This document shows, in pieces, positions 45,188 to 54,156 of a DNA stretch of 64,000 nucleotides. Made by a program: the position numbers and the translations under genes. The DNA is taken from contig NZ_CAKXZT010000035.1 of assembly GCF_935825525.1 (NCBI RefSeq), forward strand, positions 1 to 64,000, read 5' to 3'. The stretch's first letter is position 1. The number at the start of each line of letters is the position of its first letter. Source of the stretch: Mesorhizobium escarrei (GTDB taxonomy: Bacteria; Pseudomonadota; Alphaproteobacteria; Rhizobiales; Rhizobiaceae). The notes beneath the pieces are model-generated. The model was not told the origin of the DNA and made no database searches. It worked only from the letters and a program-made list of their open reading frames with translations.

Positions 45188-46429
45188 TTGAAATCAGCAG
45201 GATCGCGCCTCGCGAAGGGAGAAAGCCGCGCCATTGCGGCCGCGCTTTTCTCCGTGCTCCTGGCGTCCTGCACCTCGGCCGGCGACCCGTCCCTGTCCGT
45301 CGGCATGCCTGGCTACAATGCCTCGGCTACGGACATCAGCACCGCCTCCGGCACCCAACAGGTCACCACTGACTCGTCGTCGCAGATGACGACTTCACAA
45401 ATGACGATGACCGCCAAGGGCGACACAAGCCTTCCCGAGCAGGTCGCTTACGTCCCAGTGGCCAAGCCAGGAGCGCAGGCTCCCCAAGGAGGCGCCAAGT
45501 CGGATGCCGGCTTCCCCGTCCCGGCCAAAGCGGGCGCAGAGATGGCTGCGGGCCAGACGCCGCAGCCACAGGCGGCGCAGACGGTTGAACAGGCCGACGC
45601 TGCTACGCAGAAGACTGAAACCGCCGATGCCGGCACGGCCGCGCAGAAGTCAAAGGCCGAGGCCGCCGCGCCGGCGACGAACAATCCGGTCTATGTGACC
45701 GCCGCGGAGCCGCAGGCCTATGCGCCAAAGAAGAAGGGGTTCCTCGCCTCCTTGTTCAGCGCCACGCCCGCCTCGGCAGCACCTGCCCCGCAGGCCAACA
45801 ACAGGTCGGGCGAGCAACCGCCGGCGGCGCAGCCCAAGCTGGTGGCAAAACCCGCCATCACCTTGGCCTCGGCTAAATCGGCTGAAAAGCCGGTGCAACT
45901 GGCTTCGCTCGGCGATACCAGCCATTTCACCGATGACGCGCTGCCCGGCGTGCGCAAGACCGCGCTTTTCGAGATCAAGCGCAAATCCGGCCTCGACGAC
46001 GATAGCGACGTCGATCTGAACGAGGATGAAGGCGGCGCCTATCAGGTGGCATACGCTCCCGGGCTTGCCAGGCTGGCGCCCAACGGTCTTTTGAAGCAGA
46101 CCGAGAATGTCGACGTTGCCTGCCTAAAACCTTCGCTGGTCCGCGTGCTGAAGACGATCGAAGGCCACTACGGCAAGAAGATGATCGTCACCTCCGGCTA
46201 TCGTGATCCGGCCCGCAACCGTCGCGCCAACGGCGCCAAGAATTCGCTGCACATGTATTGCGCCGCCGCCGACATCCAGGTTCCAGGCGTCTCGAAAGCG
46301 CAACTGGCAAGCTACATCCGCAGCATGCCCGGGCGCGGCGGCGTCGGCACCTACTGCCATACCGAATCCGTGCACATCGACGTCGGTCCCGAGCGCGACT
46401 GGAACTGGCGCTGCCGTCGGCGGCGGTAA
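45188..46429 (+). CDS. M15-like D-Ala-D-Ala carboxypeptidase lipoprotein
   Basis: About 413 residues; the start is TTG 45188, favoured by a GAGGGGGAA upstream, with another TTG at 45182. Lipoprotein signal with lipobox L-L-A-S-C (C28). A long Ala/Gln/Lys-rich linker (30-270) precedes a C-terminal peptidase M15/DUF882-type domain: VRVLKTIEGHYGKKMIVTSG, SLHMYCAAADIQ and TESVHIDVG supply His, Asp and His for zinc. It probably trims peptidoglycan stem peptides at the outer membrane. The usual S-x-H-x-x-G-x-A-x-D reads SLHMYCAAAD, with Cys in place of Gly. Confidence 0.85.
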   Translation: MKSAGSRLAKGESRAIAAALFSVLLASCTSAGDPSLSVGMPGYNASATDISTASGTQQVTTDSSSQMTTSQMTMTAKGDTSLPEQVAYVPVAKPGAQAPQGGAKSDAGFPVPAKAGAEMAAGQTPQPQAAQTVEQADAATQKTETADAGTAAQKSKAEAAAPATNNPVYVTAAEPQAYAPKKKGFLASLFSATPASAAPAPQANNRSGEQPPAAQPKLVAKPAITLASAKSAEKPVQLASLGDTSHFTDDALPGVRKTALFEIKRKSGLDDDSDVDLNEDEGGAYQVAYAPGLARLAPNGLLKQTENVDVACLKPSLVRVLKTIEGHYGKKMIVTSGYRDPARNRRANGAKNSLHMYCAAADIQVPGVSKAQLASYIRSMPGRGGVGTYCHTESVHIDVGPERDWNWRCRRRR

Positions 46430-46612
46430 CGGCTGGTTCTCCCTCTCGTCTATGCAACGCCCGCAGTGTGCAGGTCGGCATGCGATGCCGCGTCGAACCG
46501 GGGAAAGCGCTGAAAATGGGCGGTTTTGCGGTCACTGAAAAAAGTTGTCGCAGGGAGCGGCAGACGGGTTGCCGGTTTGGTGCAACGCAACTATAAGCGC
46601 TCACATCTGAGC

Positions 46613-46687
46613 GCGCCCATCGTCTAGCGGTCAGGACACCGCCCTTTCACGGCGGTAACAGGGGTTCGATTCCCCTTGGGCGTACCA
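46613..46687 (+). tRNA. tRNA-Glu (anticodon TTC)
   Basis: 75 bases including an encoded CCA. The acceptor stem GCGCCCA pairs with TGGGCGT, the anticodon loop has CTTTCAC with TTC, and the T-arm has the GGTTCGATTCC loop. tRNA-Glu genes are frequent integration sites; the accessory genes begin directly after it, but no repeat of its 3' end at a plausible far boundary was found in the window. Confidence 0.97.
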
Positions 46688-46773
46688 GCAAATTCAAGCG
46701 CTTAGCGACTTCCCCTACCTGCCACGTCGAATCCAGGTCGAATAACTGTCGGTGAACGCTGGCGGACTTCCAG

Positions 46774-47706
46774 CTATTTCCATTCGAACCTATCGGTCGG
46801 CTCAAGGCTGGATTGAAACTCCTGGCGAAGGGCCGCCAGAGCCGCCGTTTTCCCATTCAGGTAGGCATCGAAGAACGACACTGCTCCGTCTTGTACAACC
46901 CGAGTGTAGCGGGTCTCCTCCTCGGGGCCGTGGGCGTGTGGTCCGTGCTTCAGGCCGGAAAACGCATTGTGGCCAGCACCGTCGAGAACGAGCAGATATT
47001 GATGAGGGATCGTCAGCGCTTCGTAAGGGAGGGTCCGCTGTATCGGATCGAATTCCTTGTTGCCGGGCACCGCATTGCCGTCCTTCGTGCCCGTGATGTG
47101 AAAGAGCGGGATACTGATATCGCGGTAAAGGGCGGCCAACTCGCCGCCCTGGATGGGAATGTTGGGGCTCATGACCAAGCCAGCGCGAATTCTTGGGTCC
47201 TTGAAGGACCACTGCCCGCCCGGACCCATTCTCTGCGCTGCGGCAACCATCGTTGAGACGCCTCCATAAGAGTGTCCGGCCATGCCGATGCGTGTCAAAT
47301 CCAGGCGGCCGGCGAGCCGCCCCTCGCCGTTCAAGCGCGCAAGCTCGCGCAGGGCAAACGGCACGTCCTGAAATCGCGCGCGCGCAGCATTGGCGTCCCA
47401 CATGGCTTCACGAAGAATGCGGTAGACTTCCCCAAGAGAGTTTGCGTGTTGCCAGATCGAACTGTCCGTCCCGCTATGCTGCAGGTGCACCGCCACGTAA
47501 CCGCTTTCCGCCAGGCGCCGCCCGAGGTAAGGCATCGCCTCGCGCGATCCGCCAATGCCATGCGACACAAGGATCACCGGGTAAGCGCCAGAGAGGGGAG
47601 CGGGGGCATAAAGCCGGTACGGCACCGAACGGCTGCGCGATTCATCGCGAAAGGCGCCATCAATGACAGTATATCCCGAAGGTGAATCGTCCACGGTTTC
47701 GTTCAT
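46774..47706 (-). CDS. alpha/beta hydrolase (dienelactone hydrolase-like)
   Basis: 310 residues from ATG 47706, with GAGGGG upstream. Alpha/beta hydrolase: YPVILVSHGIGGSREAMPYLGRRLAESGYVAVHLQHSG, nucleophile motif GHSYGG, an acid in a late strand (LFHITGTKDGNAVPG) and the histidine in LDGAGHNAFSG. Related to platelet-activating-factor acetylhydrolase and dienelactone hydrolase families. No signal peptide, so cytoplasmic. Substrate unknown. Confidence 0.85.
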   Translation of the reverse strand: MNETVDDSPSGYTVIDGAFRDESRSRSVPYRLYAPAPLSGAYPVILVSHGIGGSREAMPYLGRRLAESGYVAVHLQHSGTDSSIWQHANSLGEVYRILREAMWDANAARARFQDVPFALRELARLNGEGRLAGRLDLTRIGMAGHSYGGVSTMVAAAQRMGPGGQWSFKDPRIRAGLVMSPNIPIQGGELAALYRDISIPLFHITGTKDGNAVPGNKEFDPIQRTLPYEALTIPHQYLLVLDGAGHNAFSGLKHGPHAHGPEEETRYTRVVQDGAVSFFDAYLNGKTAALAALRQEFQSSLEPTDRFEWK

Positions 47707-47843
47707 CCGCCAGCCCCTCAGGAATGTATGCTCGAAAGCATCTATTGTTCGCCCTGTTCCTTGACCCACTGGGCCGAAAGCATTAAGGCAATTACAGGTA
47801 GAAGCCACATCCAAAGACATCTATTGCCCGCTAGGTTCGTGCT

Positions 47844-48908
47844 ATGGTGGTGTTTGAAACAAGCGCTCACTATTACCGCTTCTTTGCCAACGAGTCTCGT
47901 CGTGGCGGCTCTCCCCTCTATGAAAAGCTGTCGCTCGGGATTGCGGACAATGTCGCGCTGCAGCGCCTGGCGGCAGGGCGCAGGAAGGGTCAGCCGGCGG
48001 CGAACCTTGTCTTCGGCGCGGTACAGTATCTCCTGCTTGGGGGCGTCGACCACCCTCTCAAGGATTATTATCCGAGTCTGGGCGGAACGCGGCCGGCCGA
48101 CGATCGCGCATTCGAACTTTTCGCCGCTTTTTGCGGTGCCCACGAAGCTGAACTCGTCGACATCATCGCGAAGCGCGCCACCAACACCAACGAGGCCGGC
48201 CGCAGCGCGCTGCTGCTGCCCGCATTCGATCTGGTTGCGCGCGAAGCCGCCGCTCCGCTTGGCCTCGTCGAGATCGGATCCAGCGCCGGCCTGAACCTGA
48301 ACTTCGACATGTATGGATATCGGTATACGGACGGGAAAGGCGCTCCGAAGCTGGAGCGGTGGACCGATGCGGATTTCGTCCTTTCCTGCATCCTTGAAGG
48401 GCCCGGCGTGCCTGTATTGGGGACGTTCCCGCCCCCCGTTTCATCGAGGATCGGCCTCGAACTTTATCCGACCGATGTTCGGGATGAAAATGAACGCCGG
48501 TGGCTCAAGGCGCTTGTCTGGCCCGAGCGCATCGACCGGCTTACAAAACTGGATGGCGCCTTGAAGGTCGCCGCCGCGCATCCGCCCCGGATCAGAGGCG
48601 GCGACGCCGTGTTGAATCTGAGCTCTGCGCTGGCCGAGATTCGGCCTTATCAAGCCCGGTGCGTGTATCACACGATAATGGGCTATCAGCTTTCTGGCGA
48701 TCAACACCGACGCATAAACGATATCCTGTTGGAGGCGAGCAAGACGGCGCCGGTCTGGCGCGTCACCGTGGAAGGCGAGGTCGCACACCCGAATCCCACT
48801 GAGACGTTCAATCCTCTCAAGGTCAGCAGATACTTCAATGGCGAGCGCAGGGTCAAAACGCTCGCGGTCTGCGATCCGCATGGGCTATCGATGGAGTGGA
48901 AAGGCTAG
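47844..48908 (+). CDS. DUF2332 protein
   Basis: 354 residues. I recognise DUF2332 by RFFANESRRGGSPLYEKLSLGIA at the start, AGRSALLLPAF, and the glycine-rich VEIGSSAGLNLNFDMYGYRY, a Rossmann-like block resembling SAM-dependent methyltransferases. Enzymatic function is unknown. Its stop codon shares the palindromic CTAG with the stop of the convergent GNAT-TPR gene (48905). Confidence 0.88.
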   Translation: MVVFETSAHYYRFFANESRRGGSPLYEKLSLGIADNVALQRLAAGRRKGQPAANLVFGAVQYLLLGGVDHPLKDYYPSLGGTRPADDRAFELFAAFCGAHEAELVDIIAKRATNTNEAGRSALLLPAFDLVAREAAAPLGLVEIGSSAGLNLNFDMYGYRYTDGKGAPKLERWTDADFVLSCILEGPGVPVLGTFPPPVSSRIGLELYPTDVRDENERRWLKALVWPERIDRLTKLDGALKVAAAHPPRIRGGDAVLNLSSALAEIRPYQARCVYHTIMGYQLSGDQHRRINDILLEASKTAPVWRVTVEGEVAHPNPTETFNPLKVSRYFNGERRVKTLAVCDPHGLSMEWKG

Positions 48909-50593
48909 CGCGGCAGAGGCGCACGCAACTGGTTGCGATTGGATAAGGCCTTGGCAAAGTCCGGTTTGAGCGTGAGCGCCTCGTCAAAGCTGGCGAGTGC
49001 TTCATCAATGCGCCCCAACGCCCGCAGCGTAACCCCCCGATTGTTCATAGCTTGCACAAAATCGGGTTTCACCGCGATGGCTTTCTCGTAGCACGCGAGA
49101 GCCTCATCATACCGTTTCAGGCCGCGCAAGGCATGCCCCCTGTTGTTGTAAGCAGCTGCGGCTTTCGGATTGATCTCGGTGGCGCGAGCCAGGTAGGTGT
49201 CCGCTGCCTGATACTGACCGGCCTGAAGACAAAGAACGCCCAACAGATAATTAGCGCCGTAATGCCGGGGATTTTCAGCCAGCACCTCGAGATAGATCCT
49301 CCGGGCATCCAAAAATCGCCTGCTCCGATGGCGTTGCAACGCACTCGAAAATTGCTCCTCAATACGCCTAGCCGCCAACACCTCGTTCAGAAGCCGGCGC
49401 GCCTCCAGATTGCTCGGTTCGGTTTCGAGCACCTGCCTGCAACCGCGCTCCACCAGATGGAACTTCCCCTCCTGACGCAGCTTTCGCACCGACGAAATCA
49501 CCGAGGCAAGGCTTCTTCGATCCAGCTTGTTTGCGCGAATGTTGGTGGAGTCGATCCGGACACCCTCTACAAGCCGCTCCTTCGATCCGAAACTGTACTT
49601 GTACGAAAAATCTCCAGTGCCAAGGTCGTAAGTCCTGAGGCCGTTTTGAATTGCCCAACGGATGCTGTAGGCGTGAAGCACCAAGCCCGGTGAAGGCTTC
49701 CGAATTGCGAGATTGCGGCTGACGAGGAAACAGACGAGTGAACGCTTTGACTTGTCGATAAACGCAATGTGTACTCCTAATGGAGTATCGCCTTTCCACA
49801 ATACGGGCGCGAACAGTACACCCGCCTTGTGGCATTCAAGTAACATATAGCGGCAGTTGGCAATAATACCCTGAGCATAGACACGGCTTTTGGCCTCCCA
49901 CTGCGTAAGCCAAAGTTGAAAGAAAACCTCGAGGTCATTTTGGATTGTCTCGAAATCCGCGACAGTTATCCTGTATTCTCCGCTATTCTCGACCTGGCGA
50001 AGAAAATGACGGACATCACGGCGGGTTTTCGGGCCAAGGTTGCCATCCAGGAATTCGTCCCAATCGGCTGGCAGATCGACATACATATAGATGTCATGAT
50101 TTATATTTTCGCCTGTTCGGGTTGTATGGCGACGTCGTTCAATTTTTTCTTTCACAAAATCGTTGTCAGAAAAGCTTCCAAGCAGCATTTGACGGCGCTT
50201 GGCCGATATCGAAATGTCGTCGAAGTGCAGTGCTCTCCAATTCCGCGCCTGCAGGCGATCGGCGAACGACGAAATGACTTGCTCTTCGAATTCGGGAACG
50301 CAGATGAAGCCCGTATAGGTAGCAAAATACGAGCCGGCCATCCTTATGCTGCTATAAAATCCCGTCTGCTCATCAAGCCCGGTGACGAGTTGCAAAGGGA
50401 AGAAGGCGACATACTCGTTTGTTGCGGGAGACGGCCGCGCAGCCAAGATCATCCAACCTGGGCGTCGCAGCCAATTCGACATCCATGGCCACGACAGGAA
50501 AAAGTTCGCCTCCGGATCGGAGTCATATATCCGGTCCCAATTCTCTCTCAGCGGCTCCAACGCTTCGAATTTGTCAACCATATCAATTTGCAT
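48905..50593 (-). CDS. BioF2-like acyltransferase fused to TPR repeats
   Basis: 562 residues. The N-terminal about 370 residues are a BioF2-like/FemAB-type GNAT domain: FFLSWPWMSNWL, AFFPLQLVTG, LGPKTRRDVRHFLRQVE, WEAKSRVYAQ, VLWKGDTPLGVHIAF, SPGLVLHAYSIRWAIQNGLRTYDLGTGDFSYKYSFG. After a linker, TPR units run from about 440 to the end, with YNNRGHALRGLKRYDEALACYEKAIAVKPDF as a canonical repeat. The domain usually transfers an acyl or aminoacyl group to a small molecule or polymer; the TPR part may recruit a partner. Third gene of the minus-strand group. Confidence 0.85.
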   Translation of the reverse strand: MQIDMVDKFEALEPLRENWDRIYDSDPEANFFLSWPWMSNWLRRPGWMILAARPSPATNEYVAFFPLQLVTGLDEQTGFYSSIRMAGSYFATYTGFICVPEFEEQVISSFADRLQARNWRALHFDDISISAKRRQMLLGSFSDNDFVKEKIERRRHTTRTGENINHDIYMYVDLPADWDEFLDGNLGPKTRRDVRHFLRQVENSGEYRITVADFETIQNDLEVFFQLWLTQWEAKSRVYAQGIIANCRYMLLECHKAGVLFAPVLWKGDTPLGVHIAFIDKSKRSLVCFLVSRNLAIRKPSPGLVLHAYSIRWAIQNGLRTYDLGTGDFSYKYSFGSKERLVEGVRIDSTNIRANKLDRRSLASVISSVRKLRQEGKFHLVERGCRQVLETEPSNLEARRLLNEVLAARRIEEQFSSALQRHRSRRFLDARRIYLEVLAENPRHYGANYLLGVLCLQAGQYQAADTYLARATEINPKAAAAYNNRGHALRGLKRYDEALACYEKAIAVKPDFVQAMNNRGVTLRALGRIDEALASFDEALTLKPDFAKALSNRNQLRAPLPR

Positions 50594-50634
50594 GCGCTGA
50601 CCATCACTGAAGTGCCTTACCGAGCGTTTTGCGG

Positions 50635-51639
50635 TTATTTTTGCCGCTTTCTCTGCCGCCTGAGACTGTGCGTCAAAACATGTCCCACCAGTTCTTCATA
50701 CTTGATCCCATGCAGGGCGGCCGAACGATAGACCGCCGAGGCCGGCGCCATGTTGCAGGCGATGTTCACTTCGATGAAAACGGTCCGGCGAGTGTCGGGA
50801 TCATAACGGAAGTCGAAGCGGGCATAGTCGAATGGCGACATCTCGGCCACCATTCGCGCGGTTGCCTCCGAAACCTCCTCGGCTCCCGGTCCGTCGTAAG
50901 GAGCGGACTTGTAGGAACTGTTGAGCCCTCGCTTTGCTTCATTAGTCAGAACATTGTCGCCAGGGCGGCCGCGCTCCTCGAAGACCGCCAGTGAACCTGG
51001 GGGGAAGCCCTCGACAATTGGAACCGTCAGATTGAGGCCCGGCACAAACTCTTCTGCAATGAATTCACGGCCGCCGTGACGCGGATCCGAGATGGTTGCC
51101 AGCGCATCCCGCCAATCCGCTTCATTCTCCACCTTTACAATTGCGTCGGAAGCGATACCCCCTCGCGGCTTGACAATCCACGAACCGGGCAGGCTGAACC
51201 GATCATTGTTGACCTCACCGGGCTGCATGATCCTGTGCTTCGCGACATCGAGTCCCAAGGAAGCAGCCAACTGCTTGGCCAACACCTTGTCTTCCGAGAC
51301 CGCCCGACTTGACGCCGATGCGCCGAGACACGGGACGCCACGATAGGCCGCGATTGCCGGCGCCAGGAGCTCGTGACCATCGAATATCGCATGCGAGTGA
51401 ATGGCATAGAGAAAATCGAAGTCGAGAGGCCCGAACAGCACCTCGTGCTCGCTTGCCGGCGTGACCCTGAAACCCAGCCCCCGCAGCGTTTCGAGCATGA
51501 TGGCATGGTAGACTACGTGGTAGCCGTACTTGGCCCTACGCTCCGGGCTGGAGTCGAGGGCATGACGCGCCAAAAACAGCACATGGGTTTGCGCCAGCTC
51601 TTCCGGCGATGGGGTCAACAAATATTCCAACGTCGGCAT
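50635..51639 (-). CDS. ATP-grasp ligase, D-Ala-D-Ala ligase-like
   Basis: 334 residues. ATP-grasp pattern: SWIVKPRGGIASDAIV (glycine loop), REFIAEEFVPGLNLTVPIVEGFP, and VFIEVNIACNMAP supplying Mg-binding Glu and Asn. The N-terminal part resembles the Ddl lobe (ECR-type FGPLDFDFLYAIHSHAIFDGHELL). It would join a carboxylate to an amine, but the substrate is not known, and it is unlikely to be the cell-wall Ddl because it lies in an accessory group. The start at 51639 directly follows a tiny 14-codon frame. It ends 41 bases before the GNAT-TPR gene. Confidence 0.85.
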   Translation of the reverse strand: MPTLEYLLTPSPEELAQTHVLFLARHALDSSPERRAKYGYHVVYHAIMLETLRGLGFRVTPASEHEVLFGPLDFDFLYAIHSHAIFDGHELLAPAIAAYRGVPCLGASASSRAVSEDKVLAKQLAASLGLDVAKHRIMQPGEVNNDRFSLPGSWIVKPRGGIASDAIVKVENEADWRDALATISDPRHGGREFIAEEFVPGLNLTVPIVEGFPPGSLAVFEERGRPGDNVLTNEAKRGLNSSYKSAPYDGPGAEEVSEATARMVAEMSPFDYARFDFRYDPDTRRTVFIEVNIACNMAPASAVYRSAALHGIKYEELVGHVLTHSLRRQRKRQK

Positions 51640-51833
51640 TTATGAGCCTGATGTGTTCAGAACGGTCTCCCATGCTTGCATCATGGCTCGAGCCGGTCAA
51701 GCAGAACCACGAGCAATATCCTGGGTGGCGTTGAAGGTCGAAATGGTACAGATCCAGACTGGAATGCTGGTCGCACTGCCAGGCAAAGAAACGCAGGAGC
51801 AGTTCGGGGCCCACGGCTGTCCTTTGACGGGAG

Positions 51834-53024
51834 TCAAAGCCCCGGCTCTAATGTAGAAGCCTGCTTGCTTCCGAGAAAGTTCCCCAAGGCTCGGATAGCG
51901 TCTATCGTATGCTGGGCATTGTCTATGCGAGCCCACCTATTTTTCTCTGCATTTGTCCTGATCGCTCCTCGGTACGCATAAACAGGAAGAGAAGACTCAT
52001 CCAGTTTTTCTCTATATTGCAAGGATGCGATGTTTTTCAACGAGATCATAATAGCGTCGAGGTATCGCCCTGCTCTCACCTCGTCCCCGGTCCGCAGCGC
52101 CATCTCGAATGCATAAGCCAGCCCCTCGGTATAAACACCGTCCGAGGAAGCGTGCGGCAGGCCGTATTGAGGGGTTGCTGGATTGAAGAATCGCCCAATC
52201 CTGTGCGACCGGTCCTGAAGTTCAAGCAATTTGTCGTTCAGAGTAAACACCGCCTCGGCGAATTTACCGGCTTTCGTTAGCTCATATAGATGCCGATAAG
52301 CGATGGTGTGCCAAGGGACGTATGCCGGGTAAAAGTTATTTGCGATATTGCGGACATATTCCTCTAAATAGAATTCTGCACTGCGCGCCGCTTCGTCGAA
52401 ATAACGGGTTAATCCAGTCCGGAAATAATATTCAAGCAAAGCTACTAATGCTTCCCCTGAGTAAAATGTTAAGAGGTATTTTGCGTCGAAGGAATAATTC
52501 GGCTCTTTTAGCCAAGGGCGAAAGGACCCGTCTGCATTCTGGAGCGCAAGGATACCATCCGCGGCTGCACTCGCCTTTAACTGGAACTGTTCAAAGTGAG
52601 GGCTTGCCGCGAATGTGCGAAGCAGCATCGCATTCGCCCCGAGCTTTGACTTGCCATCATATTCAATATAACCAATACCACCCCCCTCCCTATACCACGT
52701 ATTCATGATGAACGACAAATTCCGGCGGTGAACAGGGCGAAGCGAGAGGTTTCTTACACTCATTTCCGCTAATGTGCGCGACGACATAAGCTGTCTTAGT
52801 TCATTATTTTTTTCAGATTTCTCGCCCGTGTACGGATTAATACTGTAGATAAACAGGCATCTTTTTCCAATATTGCGGATCATCCAAGCTTCCGCCAAGT
52901 CTTGGATCCTTACCACCTCCTCCGGCAGCGACACGATTGTCCGTCGCTCGGGAGACCGTTCGGCCCGATGAAAGTTCGTCTTCGGCATGAGGCGTTTGGA
53001 GGTTTGCATTCGGTGGGCGGACAT
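51834..53024 (-). CDS. probable helical-barrel protein, first gene of the accessory group
   Basis: About 396 residues from ATG 53024; ATG near 52988 is an alternative. Not confidently assigned. From residue 110 on, pairs of helices recur (EYYFRTGLTRYFDEAARSAEFYLEEYV, LYELTKAGKFAEAVFTLNDKLLELQDRS, GLAYAFEMALRTGDEVRAGRYLDAIM), as in six-hairpin glycosidase-like or C5-epimerase-like barrels. The region RYLDAIM...YAYRGAIRTN and IVSLPEEVVRIQDLAEAW give no catalytic clue. Its coding sequence is richer in A and T than the flanking core, compatible with acquisition. The 194-base gap to the ATP-grasp gene contains only a 14-codon frame (MMQAWETVLNTSGS, 51640-51684). Confidence 0.7.
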   Translation of the reverse strand: MSAHRMQTSKRLMPKTNFHRAERSPERRTIVSLPEEVVRIQDLAEAWMIRNIGKRCLFIYSINPYTGEKSEKNNELRQLMSSRTLAEMSVRNLSLRPVHRRNLSFIMNTWYREGGGIGYIEYDGKSKLGANAMLLRTFAASPHFEQFQLKASAAADGILALQNADGSFRPWLKEPNYSFDAKYLLTFYSGEALVALLEYYFRTGLTRYFDEAARSAEFYLEEYVRNIANNFYPAYVPWHTIAYRHLYELTKAGKFAEAVFTLNDKLLELQDRSHRIGRFFNPATPQYGLPHASSDGVYTEGLAYAFEMALRTGDEVRAGRYLDAIMISLKNIASLQYREKLDESSLPVYAYRGAIRTNAEKNRWARIDNAQHTIDAIRALGNFLGSKQASTLEPGL

Positions 53025-53335
53025 GGTTTCGCCGAGAGTGATCGAGTTCTTGGCTGCTCTTCAACTGTCGACTGTAACGGCACGGTCTATGCGGTGGCAA
53101 CGGCCTCGGCTGTAGGGCCGGGCTCCAAATGAGCGTACAAGAGCCGATGAAGATCCCGGCTTGTCGGTGCAATTGAAGGGCCGGTCTGCGACGAAAGCCC
53201 CGGCGCCGTGAAGACGATAGCTTCGCGGCCGATAGTCACCCTCGCGCCGGCCCTCCTGTTCAGTATCCCAAACGGAAGGTGAGCGTCTTTAGACGCTCAC
53301 CCTTCGAGATTATCGAGCGAATATCTGCTGGGTCG
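53025..53335. other. intergenic gap with one hairpin
   Basis: No supported gene. At 53278-53301 a perfect 10-bp stem, GGTGAGCGTC with GACGCTCACC, and a TTTA loop lies 35 bases past the stop of the minus-strand repeat-protein gene and probably terminates it. The rest contains the promoter side of the helical-barrel gene. Confidence 0.6.
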
Positions 53336-53968
53336 TTAGCCGCCGCTGCCGCCACCACCGCCGCTGCCGCCACTGCCACCGCCGCCGCCACTGCCGCCGC
53401 CGCCGCTGCCGCCACTGCCGCCGCCGCCGCCACTGCCGCCGGTGCCACCACTGCCGCCGCTGCCACCACTGCCGCCGGTGCCGCCGCCGCCGCCACTGCC
53501 GCCGGTGCCGCCGCCGCCGCCATTGCCGCCGCCGCCGCCGCCATTGCCGCCGCCGCCGCCGCCGCCATTGCCGCCGTCGCCATCGCCATCGCCGTCGCCG
53601 TCGCCGTCGCCGTCACCATCGCCGTCACCATCGCCGTCGCCGTCACCATCGCCGTCACCATCGCCGTCACCATCGCCGTCGCCGTCACCATCGCCGTCAC
53701 CGCCATCGTTCAAGGCGGCGGCAATAAGGGCCGTGGTAACCGGCGGGCACATGTCGAGTTGCTCGGCGGAAAGAATGCTGGTGCGGTTGGCTGCAATACA
53801 GCAAAGCGCGAAATTGGCTTCAGTGAGAGGTTGGCACTGTGCAGCCGCAAGCCGCGGACGTTGACTCTGCTGTGCGGTTGCCGGTGTGATCATTGCCACC
53901 GTGAAGGCAGCGGATGAAAGGAGCAGTATATTTCGAATCGTGTTCGAGACGTGAGGGTACAGGTGCAT
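53336..53968 (-). CDS. secreted Asp-Gly and Gly-Ser repeat protein
   Basis: 210 residues. Signal peptide 1-34 (NILLLSSAAFTVAMITPATAQ). A short cysteine-bearing head follows (AAAQCQPLTEANFALCCIAANRTSILSAEQLDMCPP, four cysteines plausibly in two disulfides). Residues about 86-130 are an uninterrupted run of about 20 Asp-Gly units, then a Gly-rich tail of GGNGG, GGTGG and GGSGG units to the stop. The DG stretch could bind calcium and the tail would be flexible; both are inference. The DNA repeat (53573-53707) is a 6-base microsatellite with variable third positions, so length variation between strains is likely. Other frames through the repeat are low-complexity shadows. Confidence 0.78.
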   Translation of the reverse strand: MHLYPHVSNTIRNILLLSSAAFTVAMITPATAQQSQRPRLAAAQCQPLTEANFALCCIAANRTSILSAEQLDMCPPVTTALIAAALNDGGDGDGDGDGDGDGDGDGDGDGDGDGDGDGDGDGDGDGDGDGDGGNGGGGGGGNGGGGGGNGGGGGTGGSGGGGGTGGSGGSGGSGGTGGSGGGGGSGGSGGGGSGGGGGSGGSGGGGGSGG

Positions 53969-54156
53969 TTCTTCCTCCTTTTGAGGGAAAAAAGGCGCTC
54001 CCGTCCCCTTTGGTTGCGCGAAGGGTCAATGTTACCGACCATCGGTAACACTTTATTAAGTATGACAAACAATTTGTTCCTGTGCAATCGCGATTGTCAG
54101 GGTTGATTTACCAAGCCCCTTCAACATTATGACCACCCACCAAAAGGGGACACTAA

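Noticed and set aside
53279..53917. Ala- and Pro-rich plus-strand frames over the DG/Gly-Ser repeat
   Set aside because: Homopolymer-like reading of the repeat; the minus-strand frame is the one with a signal peptide and cysteine-bearing head.
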